NCBI GenBank assembly: GCA_024244705.1
Contig: JAAEOK010000112.1
Span: forward strand, 109,673-173,672
Direction: 5' to 3'
Length of the DNA: 64,000 nt
From: Alphaproteobacteria bacterium
GTDB taxonomy: Bacteria > Pseudomonadota > Alphaproteobacteria > JAAEOK01
Shown piece by piece: positions 38,003 through 46,614 of this stretch. A program made the translations under genes and the position numbers. A model generated the notes under the pieces. It saw only the letters and a list, made by a program, of their open reading frames with translations, did no database searches and had not been told where the DNA came from. Each line of letters begins with the position of its first letter. Position 1 is the stretch's first letter.

Positions 38003-39483
38003 CCAATGGAGAAGTCGAAACCGAAGCCGAAATCCCGACGTCGGAAGTTCGTCGCCGACGCGGAATATCGATGGTCTGGATCGTTCCTCTGGTCGCGGCC
38101 GCGGTGGCCGGTTACCTGCTTTATGATTATTTGACCAACGTCGGGCCAAAAATCACCATCACATTTCCCGATGGCCAAAACCTCACCGAGACCGCGACCA
38201 TTCGCTACCGGGGCGTCAATGTCGGCAAGGTTCTGTCCATTAGTTTGAACGAAAACCTGAAGGGCGTTGTTGTTGAGGCAAGATTGGACGGATCGGCCGA
38301 GGGCGTGGCCCGTACGGACACCAAATTTTGGATCGTCCGGCCGGAACTCAATATATCCGGAATCAGTGGCCTGAGCACGATCGTTACCGGTTCCTATATC
38401 GCGCTCGAGCCCGGCAGCGGCGACAAGGCGACCAAGTTCGAAGGCCTCGCCAAGGCGCCCGATGCGGAGCTCGAAAAGGGCGGCCGCGAATTCGTCCTGC
38501 GGGGTGACACTCTCCGTTCGGTCGAACAAGGGACGCCGGTCCTCTATCGTGAAGTCCAGGTCGGGCAAGTCGGCAAGACCAGCATGAGCGACAATCAGTC
38601 GGGCGTCGATATCCGTATCCTTATCGAGTCCGAGTACGTTCCGCTGATCCGGCGGAATACTCTGTTCTGGAACGCGAGCGGCATCGAGGCCAGTTTCTCG
38701 TTGTTCAAGACAACCATAGATGTCGAGTCGATCTCCTCGTTGATCAAAGGCGGAATTGCTTTCGCCAATCCGGTCAATTCGACGGCGGATCCCGCGGAAC
38801 AAGGAGCGATCTTCGACCTCCTCGAGACGCCGCCGCCGAGCTACCTGATCCGCGCCAATAACGACAACCTCCACCTTACGCTGACCGCCGATACGTTGGG
38901 CGCCGTTCAACAAAACGATCGCGTCTATTACCGCGAGTTCCCGGTCGGGCACGTCACCCATATCGAACTATCGCGCGATGCACGCGAGGTCGAAATCTAT
39001 CTCGAGATCGAGCAGGAGTATGCGCCGTTGGCCCGTTCCAATTCGGTGTTCTGGAACGCCAGCGGGCTCCACCTCACGGCGGGTTTGTTTTCCGGCGCCA
39101 AGGTGGACATCGAATCGCTCGAATCGCTGATCGCCGGCGGCATCGCCTTTGCCACCCCGGACCAGCCCGGCGCCCGCGTGACGAGCGGCTCCGTTTTCGT
39201 CCTGAATCCCGAAGTCAAGGACGAATGGAAGGCGTGGACACCGAACATCGCCATTGCGCCGCCGCATACCGAACTGGCACAGAACCCCGCTACGGTCGGG
39301 TCCAGCCGGGAGGAAATGCGCAAGGTCCAGGAGGCATTGAAGCTCGATGGCCACTACAAGGGTGAAATCGACGGTCTGTACGGACCCGAGACCCGGCGCG
39401 CGATTACCGCCTATCAGAAGGCGGTCGGCCTCGACCTCACTGGTATCCCGGACGCCGCGACGCTGGCCAAATTGGCACCCTGA
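37999..39483 (+). CDS. PqiB-like triple-MCE protein with C-terminal peptidoglycan-binding domain
   Basis: Protein of 494 residues. One transmembrane helix lies near residues 25-43, then three MCE domains (about 48-140, 160-260 and 280-390) recognisable by repeated V(Y)YRE...VGHV/VGQV and FWNASG elements. Residues about 435-494 form a PG_binding_1 domain (EEMRKVQEALKLDGHYKGEI, LYGPETRRAITAYQ). MCE proteins make periplasmic rings or tubes for lipid movement. The peptidoglycan-binding tail is not part of E. coli PqiB and could tether the tube to the wall. No pqiC-like lipoprotein gene follows. Confidence 0.9.
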   Translation: MTNGEVETEAEIPTSEVRRRRGISMVWIVPLVAAAVAGYLLYDYLTNVGPKITITFPDGQNLTETATIRYRGVNVGKVLSISLNENLKGVVVEARLDGSAEGVARTDTKFWIVRPELNISGISGLSTIVTGSYIALEPGSGDKATKFEGLAKAPDAELEKGGREFVLRGDTLRSVEQGTPVLYREVQVGQVGKTSMSDNQSGVDIRILIESEYVPLIRRNTLFWNASGIEASFSLFKTTIDVESISSLIKGGIAFANPVNSTADPAEQGAIFDLLETPPPSYLIRANNDNLHLTLTADTLGAVQQNDRVYYREFPVGHVTHIELSRDAREVEIYLEIEQEYAPLARSNSVFWNASGLHLTAGLFSGAKVDIESLESLIAGGIAFATPDQPGARVTSGSVFVLNPEVKDEWKAWTPNIAIAPPHTELAQNPATVGSSREEMRKVQEALKLDGHYKGEIDGLYGPETRRAITAYQKAVGLDLTGIPDAATLAKLAP

Positions 39484-39485
39484 TT

Positions 39486-40379
39486 TTGTCCTACGTTGCT
39501 CGCGGTTCCGATAGCGTCGGCAGGGGTATCGCCAGCGTTCTGGTAGCGGTGTTCTGCTTCACTGTGGCGGACGCGACCGGCAAGGTCCTGGGTATGGCCG
39601 GCTACTCGGCTCCACAAATCGTCTTCCTACGCTATGTTTTCGGCCTTATTCCGGTTGCCATCTTGATATGGTCCGCCGGGATTGTCTCGCTCCACACGAC
39701 ACGTCCCTTTGCCCACGCGCTCCGGGCAATATTGTTGTTCGCCGCGCTGGTTAGCCTTTTTACCAGCCTGCGCAGCCTGCCGCTCGCGGAGGCGATCTCG
39801 ATCGTGTTCACTGCACCCCTATTCATCGCCGCCTTTTCTTACCCCATTCTCAAGGAACATGTCGGCGCGCGCCGCTGGGCCGCCGTCGCGATTGGGTTCC
39901 TGGGTGCCCTGATCATGCTGCAGCCGGGGACAGAGGTCTTTCAAGTCGAGGCCCTGTGGGCTCTCGCGGCGGCGATATTTTTCGCCTTTGCGATGTTGTT
40001 CACGCGGCGCCTGTCGGCGACCGAAACGACGGCGGCCATATTTACCTACAGCACCGTCGGGGCCGGGCTGGTCAGCATACCGTTCGTGCTGGCGACTTGG
40101 AAGACACCGCTGGCCGGCGATCTCTGGCAATTCGGACTGATCGGCGTAATCGGCGGCATCGCGGCCTATCTGATGATCGTTGCCTATCGCAACGCGGCGG
40201 CGGCGATTGTTGCTCCGTTCGAGTTTACCGCACTCGTCTGGGGGGCGCTGTTTGGCTGGATCCTATGGGGCGAGCAGCCGGCGATGCGGGTCTGGATCGG
40301 CGCCCTGGTGATCGGTCTCTGCGGGCTTTACATTACCCGCCGCGAAGCAAAGGCGCAGGCGGTCGACCCGCCGATGTAG
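39486..40379 (+). CDS. EamA/DMT family transporter
   Basis: Protein of 297 residues with about ten hydrophobic segments in two EamA repeats (first ending in FLGALIMLQPG, second in WILWGEQPAMRVWIGALVIG). The family exports amino acids, nucleosides or other metabolites, or imports some; the substrate cannot be told. The start is a TTG three bases after the MCE stop, so it may be expressed with the lipid-transport operon although no functional link is evident. Confidence 0.85.
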   Translation: MSYVARGSDSVGRGIASVLVAVFCFTVADATGKVLGMAGYSAPQIVFLRYVFGLIPVAILIWSAGIVSLHTTRPFAHALRAILLFAALVSLFTSLRSLPLAEAISIVFTAPLFIAAFSYPILKEHVGARRWAAVAIGFLGALIMLQPGTEVFQVEALWALAAAIFFAFAMLFTRRLSATETTAAIFTYSTVGAGLVSIPFVLATWKTPLAGDLWQFGLIGVIGGIAAYLMIVAYRNAAAAIVAPFEFTALVWGALFGWILWGEQPAMRVWIGALVIGLCGLYITRREAKAQAVDPPM

Positions 40380-40429
40380 TAAGCGTGAGCCGTCGCCGAC
40401 GGCTTTCGAGTTGGTGAGGAGCCAGACCA

Positions 40430-41386
40430 ATGTCCGCCACTACCGACCGTAAGAGTCACGGCAATCCGCTCACCCCGCCGACGACATTCATGGGGGTCCC
40501 GTTCGCGACCGACCTCGGCACGAACAAGGCGGCGATTTTGGGAATACCTTTCGATTGCGGCACCCATCCGACGCGGATCGGCGCACGCTACGGACCCCAC
40601 GCGATCCGCGAACAATCGGCGCTGGTCCGCCCATTTCAGCCGCCTCATGCCGACTTCAACCCGCTCCAGACCTTGAACGTCGTCGATTGCGGCAATGTCG
40701 ACGTCACGCCGAGTGTGATCGAGCAATCGTACGAGCGGATTGAGGCCGCGGTGTCGCGGATCGTCGACGCTGCCTGCATTCCGGTGACCATGGGCGGCGA
40801 CGGCGCGGTCACCCTGCCGCAGCTCCGTGCCGTCCACCGCCGCCACCCGGACCTCGTCGTGCTCCACATCGATGCGCACACCGATACTTATCCCGGCGAC
40901 GGTAACGCCGTGCATCACCGCTACAACACCGCCACCACCTTTACCCGCGCCGCCGAGGAGGGTGTCGTCGACGCGGCGAACTCGATCCATGTCGGGCCAC
41001 GCGGCACGGTGAACATCGAAGGGGTTTTCGACCATACGCGCCGCCAGGGATACGAGCTGATCGACGGCCGCGAACTCTACGACCGTGGTTTCGCCGAAGT
41101 TCTCGACCATATTCGCGAGCGGCTCGCCCACAGGCCGATCTATCTCTGCTTCGATATGGATTTTTTCGACCCGTCCTGCGCCCCCGGCGTCTGTACCCCG
41201 ACATGGGGCGGCGCCACCGCGCGCGAAGGTTTGGGATTTATCCAGGGGTTCGGCGGATTGAATTTCGTCGCCTTCGATATCAATACGGTGAGCCCGCCGC
41301 ACGACGTCGGCGGCATGACCGCCTTCCTCGCCGGCACGGTGATGATCGAATGCCTCGCCCTCGCCTGCCAAATCGGGACGTCCTGA
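40430..41386 (+). CDS. Arginase/agmatinase-fold ureohydrolase with altered active-site residues
   Basis: Protein of 318 residues with the ureohydrolase fold. Metal-binding motifs HIDAHTDTYPGD (D148, H150, D152) and CFDMDFFDP (D242, D244) are kept. The first metal-binding motif, normally GGDH, is GGDG (residues 122-125), so the usual His ligand is missing. The segment normally written VEVxPxYD reads NTVSPPHD, lacking the substrate-binding Glu. It is therefore probably not a standard arginase or agmatinase; related families act on other guanidines. It stands near a PuuA-like ligase, which suggests polyamine or guanidino-compound metabolism by context only. Confidence 0.82.
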   Translation: MSATTDRKSHGNPLTPPTTFMGVPFATDLGTNKAAILGIPFDCGTHPTRIGARYGPHAIREQSALVRPFQPPHADFNPLQTLNVVDCGNVDVTPSVIEQSYERIEAAVSRIVDAACIPVTMGGDGAVTLPQLRAVHRRHPDLVVLHIDAHTDTYPGDGNAVHHRYNTATTFTRAAEEGVVDAANSIHVGPRGTVNIEGVFDHTRRQGYELIDGRELYDRGFAEVLDHIRERLAHRPIYLCFDMDFFDPSCAPGVCTPTWGGATAREGLGFIQGFGGLNFVAFDINTVSPPHDVGGMTAFLAGTVMIECLALACQIGTS

Positions 41387-41431
41387 CAACGGTAGCGGCG
41401 TGCGGACGATTCACGGCGTAATGGTGAAGAA

Positions 41432-41770
41432 TTGATCGACGATCGGCTCCGCACCGAACTATGGGTGATGTCGCATGTCCGGCAGTGCACAGCGGCCGGG
41501 GTGCCGGCGACCGTCGCCCACCGGGGAGAAGCCAACAGCGGTACGCTCCTGCTCAAGATCAACCAGTTCGATCGCGGTTGCCGCGTGCTGTCGCAAACCC
41601 GCGACCTCGATGGCAATATGGGCTGGCTGGCGGCGTTCGATGACGGATTGGTCCCGGAAGCGGAAGCCGACGACTATATCGAGCGCGCGGTCTCCCGAGA
41701 TCCCGACCTATGGGTCTTGGAAATCGAACACCGCGACGGCTGGCATCCTTTCGAGGGCAACGTCTTCTAG
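41432..41770 (+). CDS. DUF1491 family protein
   Basis: Protein of 112 residues matching DUF1491, a small alphaproteobacterial family of unknown function. Recognisable parts are LRTELWVMSHVRQC, GTLLLKINQFDRGCRVLSQ and the tryptophan-rich WVLEIEHRDGWHPF. The start is a TTG. It lies between the ureohydrolase and the convergent ligase gene. Confidence 0.82.
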   Translation: MIDDRLRTELWVMSHVRQCTAAGVPATVAHRGEANSGTLLLKINQFDRGCRVLSQTRDLDGNMGWLAAFDDGLVPEAEADDYIERAVSRDPDLWVLEIEHRDGWHPFEGNVF

Positions 41771-41832
41771 ATCGCGTTCTTTACCGAGCGCGGATGCGAT
41801 ACCGGACCGTCTCGAACCGCCGAAGGCCGCAG

Positions 41833-43188
41833 TCAAATAACCCGCAAATACCAGTTGTAATCGTTATCTGGGATCTCGGCGCTATAGGCCTGCTCTTCTT
41901 CCCGGCGCACCTTGCCGAAAATATCGCAGAAGCGGTCGCCAAAGTACCGCGCCAGGATGGTTCCGCGATCGTAGTCGTTGAGCGCTTCGCTCCACCGCGC
42001 CGACAATTCCACGGCCGGCGCGATCTCGGCGCCGCGCTCGACCATCGGGCGCGGTTCGATCTCGTTCTCGATGCCGTGATGAAGGCCGGCCAGGATCGCC
42101 GCCAGCACCAGGTAAGGGTTGGCGTCGGCGCCGGCGACGCGGTGCTCGACGCGAATATTGTCGGGCGTCGAAGTCGGGATACGCAGGGCAACACCGCGAT
42201 GGTCGATGCCCCAGGTCGGGCTCAGCGGAACATAGCTGCCGGGCCTGAAACGACGGTAGGAATTGGCGTTGGGGGCGAAGATCGCCATCGATTCGGCCAT
42301 CGCCGCGCCGAGGCCGCCGACCGCATGGCGCAGGACCTGGGACAGCGGGTCGCCGGCGAAGACGTTGCGGCCGTCCCGGTCGAGCAGGCTGACATGGACA
42401 TGGAGGCCGCTGCCGACATCCTCGGCGAAGGGCTTGGCCATGAAGCTCGCGATCAGGCCCCGCTTGCGCGCCACGCCCTTGATCGCGCGCTTCAGCATCA
42501 TCGCCTGGTCGCAGGCCAGCACCACATCGGAGACGTGCTTGAGGTTGATCTCGAATTGGCCGTTGCCGTACTCGGCCAGCGCTGTCGTCGCGGGAATACC
42601 TTGGGCGCGGCAGGCGCCCTCGACCTCGCCCACGTAATCCTCGAAGTCATAGAGCGATTCATAGCTGTAGACCTGGGGGCCCGACATCGCCGGAAACGGG
42701 CCGTCGGGCGTTGCCGGTTGCGGCGGCAGGGTCCGGGCGTCGAGCAGATAGAATTCGAACTCGAGGGCGACCATCGGCGTCAGCCCGAGCGCGATCAGCG
42801 GCCCGACGGCACGCGTCAGAACGTGGCGTGGGTCGAGGGGCGACGGCACCCCGTCCGGATCGTGCATGGCGACCATGATCTGCGCGGTCGGCCGCGCGGC
42901 CCACGGCACCGTCACCAGTGTGCCCGGCACCGGGTGGCAGAGCCCGTCGGGATCGCCGTCGCGCAGGCCCTCGACGATGGATTCGGACGCCGCGCCGCGG
43001 GTATTGAGGGTGGTCGCGGCGAAGGTCATCGCCGTGCCTTCGGCGTACAGCTTGGTTAGAAAGTCGATCGGCAGCTGCTTGCCGCGGAGGATACCGTTGA
43101 TGTCCGGCAGCAGGGTCTCGACGACCTCGATACCGGGATTGGCGGCGAGAAATTCCCGCGCTTCGCCAGGTTGCTGGTCCTCATCCAT
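41833..43188 (-). CDS. Glutamine synthetase-like gamma-glutamylpolyamine ligase (PuuA type)
   Basis: Protein of 451 residues of the GlnA/PuuA family, joining glutamate to an amine with ATP. Conserved parts include LLPDINGILRGKQLP, the metal-binding EFEFYLL, AEYGNGQFEINL, MAKPFAEDVGSGLHVHVSL and RVAGADANPYLVLAAILAG. The N-terminal domain and lack of the adenylylation-site region point to gamma-glutamylputrescine-type ligases rather than housekeeping glutamine synthetase. No puuB/C/D genes are adjacent, so the amine substrate is open. Confidence 0.87.
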   Translation of the reverse strand: MDEDQQPGEAREFLAANPGIEVVETLLPDINGILRGKQLPIDFLTKLYAEGTAMTFAATTLNTRGAASESIVEGLRDGDPDGLCHPVPGTLVTVPWAARPTAQIMVAMHDPDGVPSPLDPRHVLTRAVGPLIALGLTPMVALEFEFYLLDARTLPPQPATPDGPFPAMSGPQVYSYESLYDFEDYVGEVEGACRAQGIPATTALAEYGNGQFEINLKHVSDVVLACDQAMMLKRAIKGVARKRGLIASFMAKPFAEDVGSGLHVHVSLLDRDGRNVFAGDPLSQVLRHAVGGLGAAMAESMAIFAPNANSYRRFRPGSYVPLSPTWGIDHRGVALRIPTSTPDNIRVEHRVAGADANPYLVLAAILAGLHHGIENEIEPRPMVERGAEIAPAVELSARWSEALNDYDRGTILARYFGDRFCDIFGKVRREEEQAYSAEIPDNDYNWYLRVI

Positions 43189-43240
43189 GGCTGTGGCCTC
43201 CGCACCGTCACCGAGGCCGCCAGTCTTAGCACCAAGCCCG

Positions 43241-43275
43241 GCACAAAAAATAGTGCCCGCCGAAACGAGCGCTAT
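43241..43275 (-). terminator. Terminator of the first secreted repeat-protein gene (degenerate copy)
   Basis: On the - strand, ATAGCGCTCG, a loop and CGGGCACTAT form a 10-bp stem with one mismatch and one G-U pair, followed by a T run (43245-43250). It is a decayed copy of the perfect terminator at 44680-44712, so the duplication of the neighbouring genes included their terminators. Confidence 0.7.
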
Positions 43276-43300
43276 CAGATTTGAGCTAGGGTTGCCGCCT

Positions 43301-44398
43301 TTACGGGGTCGTACCTGTGCCTAAGTCGTTGACCGCGTTGTTGCCGGCGCCGATGGCGGCGATCACGTTACCGCTCGTACGCGTCGTCGAATTGGAAATC
43401 GCTCCGGCAGTGACGAAACCGATTCCCATATTTTGAGCAATCGCCGTGATGGCTACAGCGGAGGTCGCGTTCTGGAAGCCGACAATCGCCGACCTATGCG
43501 GGCCGGTTTCGCCGGTAATCGACGACACGGCGTCGTTGCCGGCGGCGAAGGCGGTGGCACTGTTGTTCAGCACCCGCAAGGTCTCATCGAGGTTGTTGAT
43601 GGCGCGATTTGCATTGATGATACCGATGAAATTCTCGAACCGGCCGTCGAACGGGGTCACGCCGACGCCGTTTCCAATACTACCCGTCACGCTTGCCGTT
43701 TCGGTGATCAGTTGGCTGTAGGCGCTGGTGATATTTCCACCGTTGTCGACCACCAATTGGTTCACGGCTGTGGAATCGATCGTCGTGGTCTGCGTGCCAC
43801 CGCCGGTTTGATCAAGGGTTTGGTACTCGCCGGCGAAATCCTGTTGCAGCCGGTTGCCCGCCGCGCGCGACAGCAAGTTGTTGGCATCGACCTTGATCGA
43901 CGTGTTTTGCGCGCCGGTGTCGATGGCTCCGCGGAAGTTGGCGCCAATGAAATTGGTATCGACGAGTGCCGCCGCCAAACTGTCCGTGCCGTAGAAAACC
44001 TGGGCGGTGGACGCGGCGATGCTTGCCGTATTGGGTGCGATAGCGCCACTGCAAATGTTGCCGATACAACCGGATCCGGCGACAAGTGCCGAATTCTCGG
44101 CGTTGTTGGCCGAGAAAACGGCCTGAATCGCATTGTCCTCGACCGCGACCTCGTCACCCCGCAACCGCTGGGCCGGGGTTAGATGGCCGATTTGATTGAG
44201 AATTGCCGACGCCCCCTGGTTGATCACATTGTTGGTCTGCCCAAGGTTGATCTGCGTCGGCGCGGCATTGAGAGGGAGCACGTTTCCCGGTGTTCCGGTC
44301 GGTACGGAAATCGTTACCTGTTGCGCCTGTGCCGCAAGCCCCCAGGCGCCGACGGCAATCGCGGCCACGGTCGCGGTGGCTAAGATTCGACCCTGCAT
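43301..44398 (-). CDS. Secreted Asn/Gly/Ala/Thr-rich protein, tandem copy 1
   Basis: Protein of 365 residues with a Sec signal peptide (MQGRILATATVAAIAVG..., cleavage likely after AAQA, residue 25). The mature part is poor in charged and aromatic residues and rich in Asn, Gly, Ala, Thr and Gln, with elements such as INLGQTNNVINQGASAILNQ and NAIQAVFSANNAENSALV that recall curlin-like repeats. It contains a CIGNIC pair. It aligns end to end with the next gene (44739-45827). Start chosen for AGGAGGGG upstream and identity to copy 2. I infer a fibre or surface-matrix subunit exported by the CsgG-like protein; no family is firmly recognised. Confidence 0.8.
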   Translation of the reverse strand: MQGRILATATVAAIAVGAWGLAAQAQQVTISVPTGTPGNVLPLNAAPTQINLGQTNNVINQGASAILNQIGHLTPAQRLRGDEVAVEDNAIQAVFSANNAENSALVAGSGCIGNICSGAIAPNTASIAASTAQVFYGTDSLAAALVDTNFIGANFRGAIDTGAQNTSIKVDANNLLSRAAGNRLQQDFAGEYQTLDQTGGGTQTTTIDSTAVNQLVVDNGGNITSAYSQLITETASVTGSIGNGVGVTPFDGRFENFIGIINANRAINNLDETLRVLNNSATAFAAGNDAVSSITGETGPHRSAIVGFQNATSAVAITAIAQNMGIGFVTAGAISNSTTRTSGNVIAAIGAGNNAVNDLGTGTTP

Positions 44399-44738
44399 TC
44401 CGACCCCTCCTAATCCAATGAAGTTGTGCATTACCCATAAGAGACCACGTGCAACGGCAAACTCCGCCGCACCACGCATTCGGATCTGACCCGATCGGTT
44501 CTGGCCCGAACGCATGCACGTCTTTTTAGTTGGGAGGTCTTTAGGAACGGTAAAATTTATCGAAAAGACGGAACAAGCCGGATTCCGCTATGCCATGTAC
44601 CGATGTAACGGCTCACATCCATATCGTTTTGCGGCCAAATAATGGGGCACTCTCCTATGGTGCATTCTTACGCCGGGCACAAAAAAATAGCGCCCGCCGA
44701 AGCGGGCGCTATCGAAATAGGAGATCGATGTGCCGAGC
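44399..44738. promoter_or_regulatory. Intergenic region between the two tandem copies
   Basis: 340 bp holding the terminator of copy 2 (44680-44712), the element CCTATGGTGCAT (44654-44665) and the likely promoter/leader of copy 1. The CCTATGG element lies 267 bp upstream of the copy 1 start; the same element lies 268 bp upstream of copy 2 (46084-46095). Confidence 0.5.
44680..44712 (-). terminator. Terminator of the second secreted repeat-protein gene
   Basis: On the - strand a perfect 11-bp stem (44702-44712 with 44687-44697, ATAGCGCCCGC) with a TTCG tetraloop is followed by a run of seven T (44681-44687). It is among the clearest intrinsic terminators in the window. Confidence 0.92.
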
Positions 44739-45827
44739 TTATGGGGTCCCGGTTCCCAAAGCGTTGACGGCGTTGTTGCCGGCACCGATCGCCGCGATCA
44801 CGTTGCCCGCGACGCGAGCCGTCGAATTGGTCATCGTGCCGCCCGTGATGAGACCGATGCCCATGTTCTGGACCGTCGCGGTGACGGTCACTCCGCCGGT
44901 CGCATTCTGGAAGCCGGCGATGGCCGAGGTATGCGGACCGGTCTCGCCGGTGATCGACGACGCGGCGTCGTTGCCGGCGGCGAAGGCCGTGGCGCTGTTG
45001 TTCAGCACCCGCAGTGTTTCGTCGAGATCGATGATTGGGCCGGCCTCATTGTTGATGCCGATGAAGTTCTCGAATCTGCCATCGAACGGGGTAGCACCGG
45101 CACCGTTTCCGATTTCGCCCGTCACTTCTGCCGTTTCGATAATCAACTGGTTGTAGGCGCTGGTGATGTTGCCGCCACCGCTGACGACAACTTGGTTCAC
45201 GGCTGTGGAATCGATCGTCGTGGATTGAGCGCCACCGCCGGTCTCGTCGAGATTTTGGAACGTGCCGGCGAAATCCTGCTGAAGCCGATTGCCCGCCGCG
45301 CGCGCCAGCATGCTGTTGGCGTCGACCTTGACCGACGTGTTGTTCGTACCATCGGACGCTCCGTTGAAGTTCGCTCCGATGAAGCTGGTGTCGACGAGTG
45401 CCGGCGATACGCCCGTTCCGTAGAAGACCTGGGCGGTGGAAGCGGCGATGCTCGCCGTATTGGGGGCGATGACGCCGCCGCAACTATTGCCGATACAATC
45501 GGTTCCCGCGACAAGTGCGGAATTCTCGGCGTTGTTGGCCGAGAAAATGGCCTGGATCGCATTGTCCTCGACCGCGACCGTGTCGCCGACCAACGCCAGA
45601 GCCGGCGTCAAGAGGCCGATTTGATCGAGAATAGCGGTCGCGCCCTGGCTGACCACGTTGTTGGTTTGCCCGAGGTTGATCTGGGTCGGGGCAAAGTTAA
45701 TAGGAAGCACGTTGCCCGGTGTTCCCGTCGGTACGGAAATCGTCACCTGCTGCGCCTGCGCCGCGAGGCCCCAGCCCCCGACGGCGATCGCGGCCGCCGC
45801 CGCGGTTGTGAGAATTCGTCCCTGCAT
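44739..45827 (-). CDS. Secreted Asn/Gly/Ala/Thr-rich protein, tandem copy 2
   Basis: Protein of 362 residues, paralogous over its whole length to the product of 43301-44398 with only a few small gaps. It has the same signal peptide (MQGRILTTAAAAAIAVGG...), the CIGNSC pair, NAIQAIFSANNAENSALVAG, LQQDFAGTFQ, the ENFIGI block and the ending AAIGAGNNAVNALGTGTP. The ribosome binding site AGGAGGG is also shared. The pair arose by tandem duplication including regulatory DNA. Likely exported and part of a surface fibre or adhesin with the CsgG-like channel at 48.2 kb; this role is inferred. Confidence 0.8.
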   Translation of the reverse strand: MQGRILTTAAAAAIAVGGWGLAAQAQQVTISVPTGTPGNVLPINFAPTQINLGQTNNVVSQGATAILDQIGLLTPALALVGDTVAVEDNAIQAIFSANNAENSALVAGTDCIGNSCGGVIAPNTASIAASTAQVFYGTGVSPALVDTSFIGANFNGASDGTNNTSVKVDANSMLARAAGNRLQQDFAGTFQNLDETGGGAQSTTIDSTAVNQVVVSGGGNITSAYNQLIIETAEVTGEIGNGAGATPFDGRFENFIGINNEAGPIIDLDETLRVLNNSATAFAAGNDAASSITGETGPHTSAIAGFQNATGGVTVTATVQNMGIGLITGGTMTNSTARVAGNVIAAIGAGNNAVNALGTGTP

Positions 45828-46199
45828 TCCGATCCCTCCTAGTTAATGATGACGTTCATCATTCAAAGCTAACCTCGTCTAACGGCGCATGTCGCCGCAC
45901 CACTTCTCACCCGGCTATCGTATTTGCCGGGTCGTCACGCCACGCGTTCGAATCCGAATCGACCGGTTCTTCGAGGCAGGACGCGGTTCAAATGACACAA
46001 GAGATTAGGCCCCCTATCATTGTCATTTATCTAACCATGGCTGGACGCTCTCAGAATGACCCCCGTGAAAGCGTTCCGCCACCCCTATGGTACATCGCTC
46101 TGCCGACAATGCAATGACTAACTATACGGTGTGACCTCTTTACGGCAAACAATTGATTTTTATTACAATCGTGACAAAAAGTGGCCGTTACGGTGTCGA
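45828..46199. promoter_or_regulatory. Upstream region of tandem copy 2
   Basis: 372 bp without a gene. The element CCTATGGTACAT (46084-46095) matches the one upstream of copy 1 at the same distance from the start codon. Bases 46130-46185 are AT-rich and may carry a promoter. A long untranslated leader or an upstream activator site would explain the spacing. Confidence 0.45.
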
Positions 46200-46568
46200 T
46201 CACCGAACGGAAATGCGCGTCGTGCCGGCACCCCCCGATACGCTGGCGCGGCTGATCGACCGGTCCGCCTTGTTGATTTCAACCGTCAATCGGCCGTCGC
46301 CCGCCGGCCGGCTAATGCGGCACTCAAGTCCTTGGCCCAAAAGGTCATATTGACGCGGCACCGCATCGGACAATTCCATCGGAACCGTGCCGTCGGACGT
46401 CTCGAGGACACACTCCGCCACGAATTCCACGCCCGGCGTTCCGGAAAAGGTGACTGTGAAAGGCCATTCGTCAGCCGCTAGCGCGCCGGCCATTGCGTGA
46501 ACGATCATTCCCCCGGCAACGAAGAGGCCCAGCCGTTTCGCCAATGACCCTTGGCAGAACATTTGCAT
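46200..46568 (-). CDS. Small secreted protein of unknown family
   Basis: Protein of about 122 residues with a signal peptide (AKRLGLFVAGGMIVHAMAG, cleavage near GALAAD). The mature part of about 85 residues is predicted beta-rich from its alternating pattern and has two cysteines (AECVLE and LECRIS) that could form a disulfide. The start is uncertain; the frame is open to 46664, but that would overlap the divergent cytochrome gene. By size and context it could be a periplasmic accessory factor of the fibre locus, in the way CsgC/CsgH are, but I see no sequence similarity to support this. Confidence 0.55.
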   Translation of the reverse strand: MQMFCQGSLAKRLGLFVAGGMIVHAMAGALAADEWPFTVTFSGTPGVEFVAECVLETSDGTVPMELSDAVPRQYDLLGQGLECRISRPAGDGRLTVEINKADRSISRASVSGGAGTTRISVR

Positions 46569-46614
46569 CGCTGCTACCATGCCGGTTATCGGCACAATTG
46601 TGAGGGCTAAGGCC

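Noticed and set aside
40388..40406. GAGCCGTC/GACGGCT hairpin as a terminator after the EamA gene
   Set aside because: The stem is short, the loop tight and there is no T run, so it is not supported as an intrinsic terminator.
46200..46568. Small secreted protein as CsgC/CsgH amyloid inhibitor
   Set aside because: Size and location fit, but I could not see CsgC/CsgH sequence similarity, so the function was not assigned.
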